Part shown: piece after piece, positions 43,554-53,500 of the stretch
How the letters are laid out: each line of letters opens with the position of its first letter
How positions within the stretch are numbered: position 1 is the stretch's first letter
Assembly (NCBI GenBank): GCA_026702845.1
Contig: JADCLS010000013.1
Location: 1-64,000 of the forward strand
Origin: Candidatus Heimdallarchaeota archaeon
GTDB lineage: Archaea > Asgardarchaeota > Heimdallarchaeia > Heimdallarchaeales > Kariarchaeaceae
Length of the DNA: 64,000 nucleotides
Reading direction: 5' to 3'
Notes under the pieces: model-generated
The model's input: the letters and a program-made list of their open reading frames with translations, nothing else
Databases searched by the model: none
What the model was told of the DNA's origin: nothing
Translations under genes and position numbers: made by a program

Positions 43554-44192
43554 TTGCATCCAATGATGATCACATTCACTAAATAATAAATCTTTGAGTT
43601 TAATCTGATCTTCTCCATCCTCATTTCTGAGATATATGCATCCGTCACTAATATATTCTAGTGTATTCACCAATCTAGGATCATGTATAATTGGATGAAT
43701 TGTAAAAAAGAGATTGATCTGTTTACTATGACAAAAAGTGATCAGTAACTCAATAAATCGCACAACTTGTTCATGCCCAGGAGTAGAATAAAGTAATAGA
43801 TTACTTGCAGAGTCTAATACTACTCTTTGAATATCCTCATGATTTTTCACTGCTTGAGTAATTTTGGATAGTAGGTTATTGAGATCAGAAAGATTATTTA
43901 CAGTATACACACTTGTAGGAACCTCGAGTGAGGGGTTAATTCGTTTATACCTCCAGCTTACGGCATCGACAATTATAACACTCTCTGATGTTTTATTTAT
44001 CAAATCAAACAAGGGAGATTCTTTTGTGTTGATGATCAAGGTCTTTTTAGGATTACTTTCAATAATTTTTTTGATAAATTCTCTTTTCAAACCGATATTA
44101 TCACTAATCAATGCAATAGCTGCTGCTATTGGTAGACCTTGAATAGTTTTATCTACTGCATCGATATTCAAAGTGATTCTATCTACATTCAT
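43542..44192 (-). CDS. Degenerate KaiC-like protein lacking the P-loop
   Basis: 216 residues from the ATG at 44192; a TAATATATTTATT box centred at 44220 fits a leaderless start there. The fold resembles the adjacent ATPase: a strand near the N-terminus followed by ALISDNIGLKREFIKKI in the Walker A place, without GxxxxGK; RVVLDSASNLLLYS in the Walker B place; and NLFFTIHPIIHDP and DGCIYLRNEDGE at later strands. It cannot bind ATP the standard way and may form a heteromeric complex with the active protein. The pairing is an inference. Confidence 0.6.
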   Translation of the reverse strand: MNVDRITLNIDAVDKTIQGLPIAAAIALISDNIGLKREFIKKIIESNPKKTLIINTKESPLFDLINKTSESVIIVDAVSWRYKRINPSLEVPTSVYTVNNLSDLNNLLSKITQAVKNHEDIQRVVLDSASNLLLYSTPGHEQVVRFIELLITFCHSKQINLFFTIHPIIHDPRLVNTLEYISDGCIYLRNEDGEDQIKLKDLLFSECDHHWMQLKM

Positions 44193-44374
44193 TAAGTTAA
44201 ATGATGGGTAGGCAATAAATATATTAAGGATTGTTGCAATCAAATGTCAAAGATACTAGTATTCAAAAAAACAACAGAAAATAATTCTGTATCCTCGGTA
44301 ATAGATGACATATAAATTCTTGATCAACAAGAAGATATCATTAAGAATATTATTTATATCGACAACATATTACT

Positions 44375-45046
44375 ATGTCCAAGTTGTTACGTGATGCGTA
44401 CTCGGATATCTCAGACGATTATTTACGTAAGAAAAGCAAGATTTGGGAAGTTTTCTTAAAATTTTACCATGATTATCCTTTGATAAATAATGGTATTGTG
44501 CTTGATGTTGGGGCCGCAAATGGTAGAAATTTACTTGCTGTCGATTGTAAATTCTCCATCGCACTGGATCTATCAATAGATTTACTACGTGGTTTTATTG
44601 GCCCCCCTGAGACTGCTAGAATAGGAGGAGTATTACCTAATCTACCATTCCGAAACAAAAGTATAGATGGGATCTTGAGCATAGCAGTAATACACCATTT
44701 GATAAATCATCAGCTTCGTTCAGAAGCTATTTCAGATATGAATAGAGTATGTTCTACTGGAGAGATGATTATATCTGTTTGGAGACTTTGGAGGCGTGGT
44801 GTTCGTGAAAAAATATATGAAAAAATACGTGAAGGCAAGTCAATTGATGCATTAATCGATGAGCAAAGACCCTGGAAATCAGGAAGTGGTGAGGTGTTAG
44901 CAACCAGATTTTATCACTATTTCACCTTTAAGGAATTAAGTGAGTTGATGCAAAAAGAAGGATTAATAATCAAGAACTATGCATTTACTGGTGGAAAATA
45001 TAATGACGCCAATATTTTTGTAAAAACAGCACTTAATGAAATCTGA
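44375..45046 (+). CDS. Trm9/ALKBH8-like SAM-dependent methyltransferase (probable tRNA U34)
   Basis: 223 residues. SAM motif I is VLDVGAANGRN at about 43-53, LDLS forms motif II, and SIAVIHHLINHQLRSEAISDMNRV matches the Trm9 block after motif IV. YHYFTFKELSELM closes it. Trm9 methylates the carboxymethyl group on wobble uridine 34. The target is inferred from sequence likeness alone. A TATA box ATTATTTATATC lies at about 44348-44359, leaderless distance. Confidence 0.75.
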   Translation: MSKLLRDAYSDISDDYLRKKSKIWEVFLKFYHDYPLINNGIVLDVGAANGRNLLAVDCKFSIALDLSIDLLRGFIGPPETARIGGVLPNLPFRNKSIDGILSIAVIHHLINHQLRSEAISDMNRVCSTGEMIISVWRLWRRGVREKIYEKIREGKSIDALIDEQRPWKSGSGEVLATRFYHYFTFKELSELMQKEGLIIKNYAFTGGKYNDANIFVKTALNEI

Positions 45047-45133
45047 CAAAGTTTTTGAACCATACAATCATCTATTTATTTACTCCTTCATATAATAGTA
45101 TTAGAGATAAATAGAATATTACAGGATGATAAT

Positions 45134-45778
45134 ATGGGATTTTTTGATGATTTATTTGGTCCAATCCAGCTAGCCATTGAACAATGGTTACTCGATACAA
45201 ACCTTACCATGGCTCCTTTTAATACAGTGTTTTTAATGTTAATCTCTCTTGTAGTAAGCTCCATATCAGGTCTGGCAACAAGATTGGTTATCGATATGGA
45301 GGATATGGAGAAAAAAAATCAACAAATTCAAACACATAATCAGAGGAAGAAAAAGGCAAAAGAAACTGCAGATAAGAAACTTTGGCAATCAGTGCAGAAG
45401 AAGGATAAACTCATCAATGATCTTCAAAGAAGCATAATGATGAAACGTATGCTCCCTTCCCTGATCACCTTTGGTCCTATTATTTTCACCTTCAATACTC
45501 TGCGTGAGGCTTATCAGTTCAACAAAAATGTTGCACTAAATGGAAATGCAGCATGCACAAGCTCATGCGGGGTTGTTACCGTATTACCATTCAAAGTACC
45601 CACTTGGATACCAGTTATTGGTAACTGGTTCTCACCATATGCTGCGAATCCTGAATTATCAGTTACTGGTTTTGGGTTTTGGTATTTCTTGACAGCAATT
45701 ACTACCTCAATGGTATTACAGAAAATATTTGGAATTAACCTCACAGGTACCCAGCAACAACCGATGGGTCCAAGATAA
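45134..45778 (+). CDS. Oxa1/EMC3-family membrane insertase (DUF106)
   Basis: 214 residues. The first helix FNTVFLMLISLVVSSISGLATRLVI, a long cytoplasmic coiled coil (MEKKNQQIQTHNQRKKKAKE and onwards), then two further helices near 102-125 and 180-200 give the archaeal DUF106/EMC3 topology. A CTSSC pair lies in the loop. These proteins help insert membrane proteins, like YidC. In many archaea the order is secY, adk, DUF106, rpl34e, cmk; the last three are kept here. Confidence 0.85.
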   Translation: MGFFDDLFGPIQLAIEQWLLDTNLTMAPFNTVFLMLISLVVSSISGLATRLVIDMEDMEKKNQQIQTHNQRKKKAKETADKKLWQSVQKKDKLINDLQRSIMMKRMLPSLITFGPIIFTFNTLREAYQFNKNVALNGNAACTSSCGVVTVLPFKVPTWIPVIGNWFSPYAANPELSVTGFGFWYFLTAITTSMVLQKIFGINLTGTQQQPMGPR

Positions 45779-45810
45779 GTTAAAGTGAAGAAAAACACGA
45801 AGTTTTTTAA

Positions 45811-45833
45811 CGCGAACTAACTCAAATCTTATT
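45811..45833 (+). promoter_or_regulatory. Promoter of rpl34e with CGCGA element
   Basis: CGCGA at 45811-45815 precedes an A+T box (ATCTTATTA, about 45825-45833) by 10-14 bases; the ATG follows at 45858, leaderless distance. Confidence 0.45.
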
Positions 45834-45857
45834 AAAATAAAATAAAATATTGTGAAT

Positions 45858-46124
45858 ATGGTTAGAAAGTCAATCCGTAGTGGAAAACGAAAATTAGTCA
45901 AAACCCCCGGCGGAAATTACTATTTTAAGAGAATAGCTGATAAACCAAATTACCATCATTGTGCAACCTGTGATCGAAAGCTACCAGGTATGCCAAGAGG
46001 CACTCAGGTTGAGATCAGAAGATTAACGAAAACACAGCGATCACCAAGCAGACCCTATGGTGGACAGCTTTGCAGTCCTTGCCTACGTAGAAAATTAATT
46101 GTTGAAACTAGACAACAAAATTGA
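45858..46124 (+). CDS. rpl34e: Ribosomal protein L34e (eL34)
   Basis: 88 residues. MVRKSIRSGKRKLVKTPGG starts it; CATCDRKLPGMPRG and GGQLCSPCLRRK hold the cysteine pairs of the zinc site (CxxC twice). It is an archaeal/eukaryotic large-subunit protein. The ATG at 45858 is preferred over the GTG at 45852. It precedes cmk by 14 bases, a standard arrangement. Confidence 0.95.
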   Translation: MVRKSIRSGKRKLVKTPGGNYYFKRIADKPNYHHCATCDRKLPGMPRGTQVEIRRLTKTQRSPSRPYGGQLCSPCLRRKLIVETRQQN

Positions 46125-46138
46125 ACTGGTGACATTCC

Positions 46139-46672
46139 TTGAAAAGAATCATAGCTATTGGTGGCCCACATGGTAGCGGAAAATCATCAGTAGCTAAAAG
46201 GCTAGCAGAAGAACTTGGTATGAATTATATTTCTGCTGGATCTGTGTTTAGACAAATTGCCAAGGAGAGAGGACTAAGCATGGAAGAGATGTCAAAAAAA
46301 GTTCTTGCTGAGCCCTCACTTGATCAGCAAATTGATAATCGAACTAAAGAACTGGGTTCAATAGAGAATACCGTTGTTGATGCTCAACTCGCTGCCCATT
46401 TTACTCCAGATGATGCAATACTGAAAATTAGCATCACTGCACCATTTGAAGTCAGATGTAATCGAATTGCACGAAGAGAAAAGACTGAAATTGAAATTGC
46501 AACTAGTGAAACTTCAGTCCGTGAAACCAGTGAGAAGAAACGTTTCCTTGACCTGTATGGTATTGATCTTGATGATAATAGTTTATTTGATATCATTATT
46601 AATAACTCCAGAATGAATGAGGAAGAAACCTATCAGTTAACGAAAAATATTGTATTACACGTACTAGGTTAA
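46139..46672 (+). CDS. cmk: Cytidylate kinase (archaeal type)
   Basis: 177 residues. P-loop GGPHGSGKSSVAKRLAEELG (8-27), substrate site YISAGSVFRQIAKERG, and RIARREKTEIEIATSETSVRE lid residues mark archaeal Cmk. It turns CMP and dCMP into diphosphates with ATP. The start is TTG at 46139, with no better codon nearby. Follows rpl34e; the convergent TerB-like gene stops at the very next base. Confidence 0.9.
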   Translation: MKRIIAIGGPHGSGKSSVAKRLAEELGMNYISAGSVFRQIAKERGLSMEEMSKKVLAEPSLDQQIDNRTKELGSIENTVVDAQLAAHFTPDDAILKISITAPFEVRCNRIARREKTEIEIATSETSVRETSEKKRFLDLYGIDLDDNSLFDIIINNSRMNEEETYQLTKNIVLHVLG

Positions 46673-46981
46673 TTATTTATCAAAATTTTTTAATAACACT
46701 TCAAGAAGTTTCATCTCAGCTTCTGAAACTCCTTCAGATACATTCACTATATCTGCAGCTTCACCCATGATTTTATTCTTCAGCTTTGTTAAAAGTGTTT
46801 TCTCGGATTGGTCTATCACTCCATCTTCTAATGCACTTTCTAAGGCCTGATCATATAAAATGAAATTTATTTGTACTGACTCCAGTATTGCTGCTTCTTT
46901 GGGTGAAATTTTTCCATCTGCAAGTGCGATTTTTGTTAAAGCAGTAACGAGTTCTGAAATTTTCTTCTCTTGTGGATCCAT
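46673..46981 (-). CDS. TerB-like small protein
   Basis: 102 residues from the ATG at 46981, all helical: ISELVTALTKIALADGKISPKEAAILESV is close to the TerB/tellurite-family first helices (ADG.i...E...l). Its role is unknown; the domain is found in stress and membrane-linked systems. No Ter genes lie nearby. A TATA-like box overlaps the gap at about 47005. Confidence 0.5.
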   Translation of the reverse strand: MDPQEKKISELVTALTKIALADGKISPKEAAILESVQINFILYDQALESALEDGVIDQSEKTLLTKLKNKIMGEAADIVNVSEGVSEAEMKLLEVLLKNFDK

Positions 46982-47104
46982 AATTAGTAATATCAATGAA
47001 GAATTTATAATAATACCCTATATTGAATATTTTTATCGTAAGTATTTGTAGATTTATTTGTGTTAAACTCGATATACTATCAAAAAATAGTGAGTATGGC
47101 ACAA

Positions 47105-47338
47105 TTAATGTTTAGATTCTATATATGCATTGAAAATAATTGCAAGCAGGAAAACCAACGAAATGCCATAAGAAATAATACTAAAGATAGACCTAGGATC
47201 TATGAAAAAGAGGATAACAGATAAAATTGGACCAGTAATCAAACCTATTGTGATGAGCAGGGAGACAAGTAATGACCTTACCTTCGGTGCCTCTACTTCT
47301 GAACTTATTTTCTCAATTACAGATACATCATCTGACAT
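47105..47338 (-). CDS. Small membrane protein, function unknown
   Basis: 77 residues. A charged N-terminal 20 residues (MSDDVSVIEKISSEVEAPK) is followed by two hydrophobic helices (about 22-43 and 50-70) and a short polar end. No motif. It follows the HEAT-repeat gene by 49 bases on the same strand and could share its transcript. Confidence 0.5.
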   Translation of the reverse strand: MSDDVSVIEKISSEVEAPKVRSLLVSLLITIGLITGPILSVILFFIDPRSIFSIISYGISLVFLLAIIFNAYIESKH

Positions 47339-47387
47339 ACATTCAATATTATGTTAATAATCAAAAAGGCTTGTCTTATATTAGGAA

Positions 47388-48137
47388 CTAATCATCAATT
47401 ATTTCATTTTTTCTTGCGAGTAATGCTTCTGCACTTGTCCAAGGTATTTTGTAATCATGTGCAATTATCTGAAGAGATTTTTCTGCTTCTTGTCTTACAA
47501 ACAGATGAGAGTCCATTTTCACAGCTTTTACTAGTTCTTCAACCACATCAGATGATGCTAAATTTGCGAGTATGGAAGCAGATTTTTTTCTCAATTCCCA
47601 GTTATCCTCATTTTTGAGCATGGAAATCAGTAAAGACCGAGTTCGAATATCCTTGAAGATTTTAAGAGCATCAAGCAGATCTCTTTTGGCAAAAACATCA
47701 TTTTCTTCCTGGATCATTTTCATAATTTTGGGTACGGATCCTGAAGACCCAAGTTTCGCTAAGCTAATAGCAGCGGATGCTCGTGCAAAATCCCACTCCT
47801 CATGTATCATAATATCTTCCAATTCTGTAATACACTTCTCATTTCCCACTAATCCCAGAGCTTCTATTGCTTCATTTCTAGCATAACTAAAACTATCATT
47901 CATTGCACAATCGATTAAAGCTTCTTGAGCCTCATTCATATCGAGCAAACCTAAGGCCTCTGCACTATCTCTTCTAACAAAATCATGCTCGTCATGTTTC
48001 ATCTGGTAAATAAGTGGTTCCAAAGCCCGTTCATCTGCCAATTCACCTAGCTTGAGAGCGGCTTCTGCTCTCGTCCATGCATCTGGATGGCGTGAGAGTA
48101 TAGCAACTAATTGTTCCACTTCATCGGGTTCACTCAT
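47388..48137 (-). CDS. HEAT-repeat protein
   Basis: 249 residues built almost wholly of ~31-residue helical repeats of the PBS-lyase HEAT-like type, with recurring A..LG.l.d..A...L and DFVRRDSAEALG units (seven or eight repeats). The first repeats contain LSRHPDAWTRAEAALKLGEL; the sixth SLLISMLKNEDNWELRKKSAS. Such solenoids bind proteins; no enzyme signature is present. It lies downstream of coaBC on the same strand, but 58 bases with a possible TATA separate them. Confidence 0.75.
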   Translation of the reverse strand: MSEPDEVEQLVAILSRHPDAWTRAEAALKLGELADERALEPLIYQMKHDEHDFVRRDSAEALGLLDMNEAQEALIDCAMNDSFSYARNEAIEALGLVGNEKCITELEDIMIHEEWDFARASAAISLAKLGSSGSVPKIMKMIQEENDVFAKRDLLDALKIFKDIRTRSLLISMLKNEDNWELRKKSASILANLASSDVVEELVKAVKMDSHLFVRQEAEKSLQIIAHDYKIPWTSAEALLARKNEIIDD

Positions 48138-48195
48138 AGATACATATGTATTTTGCAGTAATAAATAATTGTGGATATGAGATATTACTATGAGA

Positions 48196-49452
48196 TCAAG
48201 CTGAAGAATTTCGAGAGATCAATCCATCAACGATTAATGAGAATAATTTCTCAGATAGCTCTGTTTTCAGAGATTCAAGCTCCATTACCTTATCAGAATA
48301 CATGATATACACGTGATTGGTGATAGTCTGAAAACCGGAGCCGGGTTTTGATAAATCATTGGCTACAATAGCATCAGCACGACAGTGTTCCATTTTATTT
48401 CTTGCTCGATTAATCAGCTCCTCTGAGGTCACATCCCACTCTGCTTTGAATAGAACAAGTGTGGAATTAGGATATTTAGTTTTGATTTGATCAGATAATT
48501 TTATCGTATTGGTCAGTTCAACAATTAATTCATTTCCACTCTTTATTTTCCCTTTAATGCGTTTCTTTGGTGTGAAATCAGCCATTGCAGAAGAAAGTAT
48601 TACTATAGACTCAGGTTCTTTATCAAGTAGTGATATTACAGAATCAGCCATCTCTTGAGATGAAATAACATGGAGTGTATCAATAGCCTCTGGTACAAAT
48701 TCATTGGTTGGACCTAGAACAAGAGTTACATCTGCACCTAGGAATCTAGCCTCAGAAGCAAGAGCGATGGCAGTTTTCCCTGATGATGCATTGGTGATAT
48801 AGCGAACATTATCTAGATACTCACGAGTAGGCCCCCCAGTTATTATTACTCTTGTGTCCAATTTTTTTTCACTTAGTTGATTGATGACCTCAAACACAAT
48901 ATCTTCAATATCAGGCACCTTTGCCTTTCCCTCCTCTCTTTTTGGGGCCAGTATCTCATATCCAAAGTTCTCAACCTGTTCCATTGCAAAAGAAATGGCA
49001 GGTGAATTAATTAGATCCTCATGTGCAACAGGAAGAAGTAGCAATGGAACACCTTTTCCAGCCAATGTTGATGCAATTAATGTAACTGAGGTGTCTGCTA
49101 TTCCTGTGGCAAGTTTTCCTAGAGTATTGGTTGTACAGGGAGCAATAAGCATCATATCAACAACTGGGTTCATCACTCCTGCAACTCGAATGTGCTCCAA
49201 ATCACCAGTAATTGTAGTAATTGGTTCATGTCCTGTTGCCCACCACATTAGATCCTTACCAATAAGATTCAATCCATCATTACTCATTACCGGGATAATA
49301 TCTGCTCCATGTCTAATTAGTTCTCGGGCAATTTTTGGAGATAGATATGCAGCGACACTTCCTGTAATTCCCATTAAAATAGTCTTTCCCTGTAGTTTTT
49401 GGGAATATGTGCCCTTTATCTTAGTACTTGGATGATTTGAACCATAACTCAT
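48196..49452 (-). CDS. coaBC: Phosphopantothenoylcysteine decarboxylase/phosphopantothenate-cysteine ligase
   Basis: 418 residues, fused enzyme. CoaC half: LMGITGSVAAYLSPKIAREL, APCTTNTLGKLATGIAD (FMN site), with VAHEDL in place of the PAMN segment. CoaB half from about 200: ITGGPTREYLDNVRYITNASSG (nucleotide/phosphopantothenate binding) and LVLGPT, then VLFKAEW. Together they add cysteine to phosphopantothenate with nucleotide triphosphate and decarboxylate the product toward coenzyme A. Archaea keep the fusion. Confidence 0.9.
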   Translation of the reverse strand: MSYGSNHPSTKIKGTYSQKLQGKTILMGITGSVAAYLSPKIARELIRHGADIIPVMSNDGLNLIGKDLMWWATGHEPITTITGDLEHIRVAGVMNPVVDMMLIAPCTTNTLGKLATGIADTSVTLIASTLAGKGVPLLLLPVAHEDLINSPAISFAMEQVENFGYEILAPKREEGKAKVPDIEDIVFEVINQLSEKKLDTRVIITGGPTREYLDNVRYITNASSGKTAIALASEARFLGADVTLVLGPTNEFVPEAIDTLHVISSQEMADSVISLLDKEPESIVILSSAMADFTPKKRIKGKIKSGNELIVELTNTIKLSDQIKTKYPNSTLVLFKAEWDVTSEELINRARNKMEHCRADAIVANDLSKPGSGFQTITNHVYIMYSDKVMELESLKTELSEKLFSLIVDGLISRNSSA

Positions 49453-49535
49453 TGATTATATTCTATGGGTTAGTTCTAAAAATTTGCAGTAATTTCCACA
49501 TGAATTTGAAAGAATAAGATGAATTTTTAATCGTC

Positions 49536-49543
49536 TATAAATA
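49536..49543 (+). promoter_or_regulatory. TATA box of the C/D sRNA
   Basis: TATAAATA centred about 23 bases ahead of the sRNA terminal stem, the expected distance for an independent transcript on the plus strand. Confidence 0.5.
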
Positions 49544-49554
49544 ATTTCCAAACT

Positions 49555-49621
49555 GCTGATTAATGAAGATAACTTGGTTTTCTGAAACCCAATGATGATA
49601 ATCTGGAGCTCTGAAATCAGC
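49555..49621 (+). ncRNA. Box C/D small guide RNA
   Basis: 67 bases in perfect C/D order: terminal stem GCTGATT (49555-49561), box C ATGAAGA (49563-49569), 12-base guide (49570-49581), D' CTGA (49582-49585), six-base spacer, C' ATGATGA (49592-49598), 12-base guide (49599-49610), D CTGA (49611-49614), then AATCAGC (49615-49621) closing the stem. Equal 12-base guides are the archaeal rule. By the D+5 rule each guide would direct 2'-O-methylation of a cytidine: 5'-AAAACCAAGTTA-3' (fifth base) and 5'-AGCTCCAGATTA-3' (fifth base). The rRNA or tRNA sites are unknown because no rRNA is in the window. Its end overlaps the stop of the lipid-kinase gene. Confidence 0.88.
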
Positions 49622-50537
49622 CTAATTTTGGATTATAAACTTTGATTGCATCAGGAACAGCTTCAACTGATACTTTATTTGTGTTGTACGAAAATGGCTC
49701 ACCATCTACCTCAAAAAGTATTGGAATTTCTGATTCTACTGAAATCCTACTAGAAAATCCTGTGTGAACCCTTGCTTTACCGATAATCTCTCCCTTCTTA
49801 AGGGGTCCCATTAGCCTTATCATCCCAATTTTTGAGTATCCAAAAGCAATGGTGTATGCTAATCTATCAGAAAATTGTTCAGCATGTGGAATAGATTTGT
49901 AATCACCAATAGAAGTACTAAAACCGCTCATTAGTAATGAGAGATCGCCTTCAAGCTTTTCATCATCAGTAGTGATAGTACAAGGTATGTTTTTCCATTT
50001 CAAGATCGCTTTAATCGCAAGTACGTCATATCTAACCCTGCTTTTTATCCACATCATCTCGCGATTTACAGAAGCCATAATTGAGATTAAAGCTGCAACA
50101 CCTATATCAGTCATATTGAGAGAATATCTAGTTGTATCACCAGTGGCTAAAGAAATTGGAGTTTTTCGAAGCTCTCCTTCATTCAAAACCTTAATCTGTT
50201 CATCAAGATCACGGGGCCATCCTATCACGTTTAGATAATCGTTCACAGTCCCGCCTCGAATAAAACCCAGTGGTACCTGTGGATCAGTAGTATAGATCCC
50301 ATTGACTACCTCATTGATTGTTCCTTCTCCCCCTACTGCAACGATACGACTATAATTACCTGTCTTGATAGCATTTTGTGTCTCAGTTACACCAGTCCCT
50401 ATACCATCAGCAATAATATACTCATTTGTTCCGTTCAAATGAGTAGATATACGATCAAATGTTTTCTCCCAGAGCTTACCAGTTTCATTACCTGAAGAAT
50501 TGGGGTTCACAATAAAAAGAGTAGAGTGATCTGTCAA
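49617..50537 (-). CDS. Diacylglycerol kinase family lipid kinase
   Basis: 306 residues. FIVNPNSSGNETGK begins it, then the GGEGTINEVVNGI nucleotide site (usual GGDGT with D to E), IRGGTVNDYLNVIGWP, and SLATGDTTRYSLNMTDIGVAALIS. This is the YegS/BmrU-type kinase domain, which phosphorylates lipid alcohols such as diacylglycerol or an archaeal lipid. Start codon is TTG at 50537. Gene is upstream of coaBC; the C/D sRNA lies between them on the other strand. Confidence 0.85.
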   Translation of the reverse strand: MTDHSTLFIVNPNSSGNETGKLWEKTFDRISTHLNGTNEYIIADGIGTGVTETQNAIKTGNYSRIVAVGGEGTINEVVNGIYTTDPQVPLGFIRGGTVNDYLNVIGWPRDLDEQIKVLNEGELRKTPISLATGDTTRYSLNMTDIGVAALISIMASVNREMMWIKSRVRYDVLAIKAILKWKNIPCTITTDDEKLEGDLSLLMSGFSTSIGDYKSIPHAEQFSDRLAYTIAFGYSKIGMIRLMGPLKKGEIIGKARVHTGFSSRISVESEIPILFEVDGEPFSYNTNKVSVEAVPDAIKVYNPKLG

Positions 50538-50593
50538 TATGGTATTTCAGAAAATCGAATTAAAATATCTATTGTAGAGTGGTAGGCTGATAG

Positions 50594-53500
50594 TTAAAAC
50601 CAATCGGAAAGATCCATGACATCTTCTGAATCCTCAGGAAACAGACTATCTAGAGACATCTTTATCCTTTCCATTCGATCCTCATGGTAATGACCCAAAC
50701 CATAATCCTTGACTAACATGGTACAAACATCAAAATACTTGGAAACGCCCTTTGGAGGAACAGTTAGAATAATCTTTGAATCTAAACATTTTGGATTCTT
50801 ACACGTTCCTGATAGTGGAATACGACGATATTTGGTATTACAGGTCACACATCTCACCTGTTGTGAAGCAAAAGCCCTCAAATTACCCTGTAAATCAGGT
50901 AAAGCATGTTTTTCCAAGATTCTGAGAGCTGTTTCTTTTACATTTACCGCTCGGATAATATTGGCCAAATGTAGCTGCTCATTCAATTTATCTCGAATAT
51001 TCAAGCTTGAATCTTTATATCGAGTGACCAGAGGTCCTTCAGATATATCTGAAGTTGCATGAGAGAAGACAAAGCCTTCATACTGACCTTCAGTACCAAG
51101 TCTTTGTTCTGCTCGATGGATCTTTTTTGATAGAGTTGAGGGCATCTCAAATGCATCTGCTGCATTATAGAACTCCAGGCCGTAATTTGTCATGGAATCT
51201 AAATTAAATGCCTCATCATCCACCTCATTTGGATTCAAGGTTGCAACTAAAACAAGAGGTGTATCCATTTTTGACCCTCGAGTTGTTGGAAGGTATTCTT
51301 TTGAAAAATTCAAGAAACCATCCATAAGTAGAATTATCCCATCTTCATCACCGTCGCATTGACCAGAAATCAATCCATCAGACATGATCATGCTGTGATT
51401 TATATTTTTAGAACTTTCAACTTCTAAACAATAACTTATTGCTTTTCCATTAATTATCTCTATCTCTTTTATTCTATCTATTAAAGTAGTCTCAGAACAC
51501 ATTTGTAAGTTGGAGGTATTTGCTAATTTTTGATTTGCTAGATAATCATATACAATATTTTGCTTGGTTACATGGGTAAGTTGCAATTTTTTTAGAATTG
51601 GAATTAATTCAATACCAGTAATATTGACATGGTATAATCCCTTAGTAACCTTAGGTTTTTTTCCTAATTCCTTATACCTTTCCAATACTGCTTTTCCATA
51701 TCGAGATCCCTTCACTTGATGTATTCGAGCAAAAACACCTAGAGATGAGCAAAGAAGAGTGTAATCTTTAGAAAGATTTTGATTCCCAGTATAGAGAGAA
51801 ATTCTATTCGCTGAATTAATAAAAGACCCATCACCATCAATTATGGCAGATAGAAATTGTATCTTTAATTCTCTGGATAGATTGAATATGTAGGGAGGTA
51901 ATCTCTTGGTCAAAGCCGAATGATTCATCTTCCAGGCATAGGAGAGGAGGTACATGTGAATTTTATTTACATGTACTAGCTGTCCATTATCTTCTTTGAA
52001 ATAGGGTTCAGAGCCAAAACAATGCGTTATTAGATCTGCAACATGAGCTCTAATGATTGAATCTGGGACACTAAAATTGGTCTGGTAACAGCCATACTCA
52101 TCCCTAGAATAGCCTTCAGAGATGTAATACCCTAGAAGACGAATAAGCTGCACATCAAGATCTAGGTACACATTTGATATGGAATCATCTCTAGATATTC
52201 CCAGCTTAGCATACGCAGGAACATCATCCCAATTGAACACTCCTTCACTCTCGAGGACTTCCAGATGAGACAGGGGAATGGATCGATACCATCGAAAACT
52301 AAAGACTGTGCTCCCAACTGCAGGTAGCAGGTCACTGAATATCTCCCTCAAATACCTAGTAACCTGTTTGGTTCCAAGAACTACTATCTGGGATCCAAGA
52401 GCTTCCTTCTCTAGTTGTGTATGTGCAAAATCAGTCAATACATCCTTCATCCAGTCATGAGCTTGCCTAAGTCTCAAATCATCACGAAAAGTAGTGAATT
52501 TTCTAGTTCTAGGGAGTTTTTGTGAGAATTCCTTGAGAAGATTAATTTTTCTATCATGATAACTCTGAATCAGGTTCTCTGGGATATGGTGGAGAATAGG
52601 GAGTTCATCATGAATGGTCAAATCTCGTGCCTTCTTCTTTCTAAACACTTGGTTGGTCCTGTCCCAGACCAATTGCTCGTGGCCTGGAGTCATACTGATA
52701 CATCTCCCTGTTTTCGTGGTGACCTTGATCCACTGATCTGTTGTCCCTCGTATCCAGTGTTTAATGGGTTGCAAAATGACCTCATTGCTCTCTTCATCAA
52801 TGCTTAATGCTCTAAGATCTGAGAATGGATTACTCAAAGCGATTGTTCCGAAATCATCAACAATTTTTTGCTTGATATCCAAGCTCTTCCTGTTTTTGTC
52901 AATCTCCTCGACAATTTTTCCAATCTCTTTTCTGATGATAGATTGTGATCGAACATTGTAAAGCAAAATTTCTTCATTATATGCCACACAATTCCGTCTT
53001 TTACTAGCATGCCAAAAAGGATGGGCCCAGCATACAGATGACTTGGTGAAACCAACTATTCGTCCAATCACTCCGGCACTGGTATGAGGAGCAAGACCAA
53101 TGACTAATTGACCCAGTAAATCCTTATCTGATTGAATATTGTAATATTTGGGTAATTTATAGATTTTCTCAAGTTCATTATCCACAAATCTGCTTACATG
53201 AATAAGGTGATTTATGCTGCTATCACTAATAATTATATCTTGTACCTTGAGCTCAAGTAACTGATCTTCTCTGATTAATTCCTCTCCAAATATATCATGT
53301 GTATACCCTAATTTTACCAGGGTTGCAATATCAGTACTTATCTCATTAGGATAAAAATGTGTTAACGGAGCATCAGTTGCATCATACCTTATCGTTCCAT
53401 CTCGGAATACATTGAGGTCATATTCTGCGCGCAATATACCTTTATCAAGCAATTCAGGTATACCACTGGGATTTTTCAGTTGATCCTTTAACTTAACTAG

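Noticed and set aside
48881..49435. 184-codon frame antisense to coaBC
   Set aside because: Shadow of a well-conserved fused enzyme; no promoter or ribosome site.
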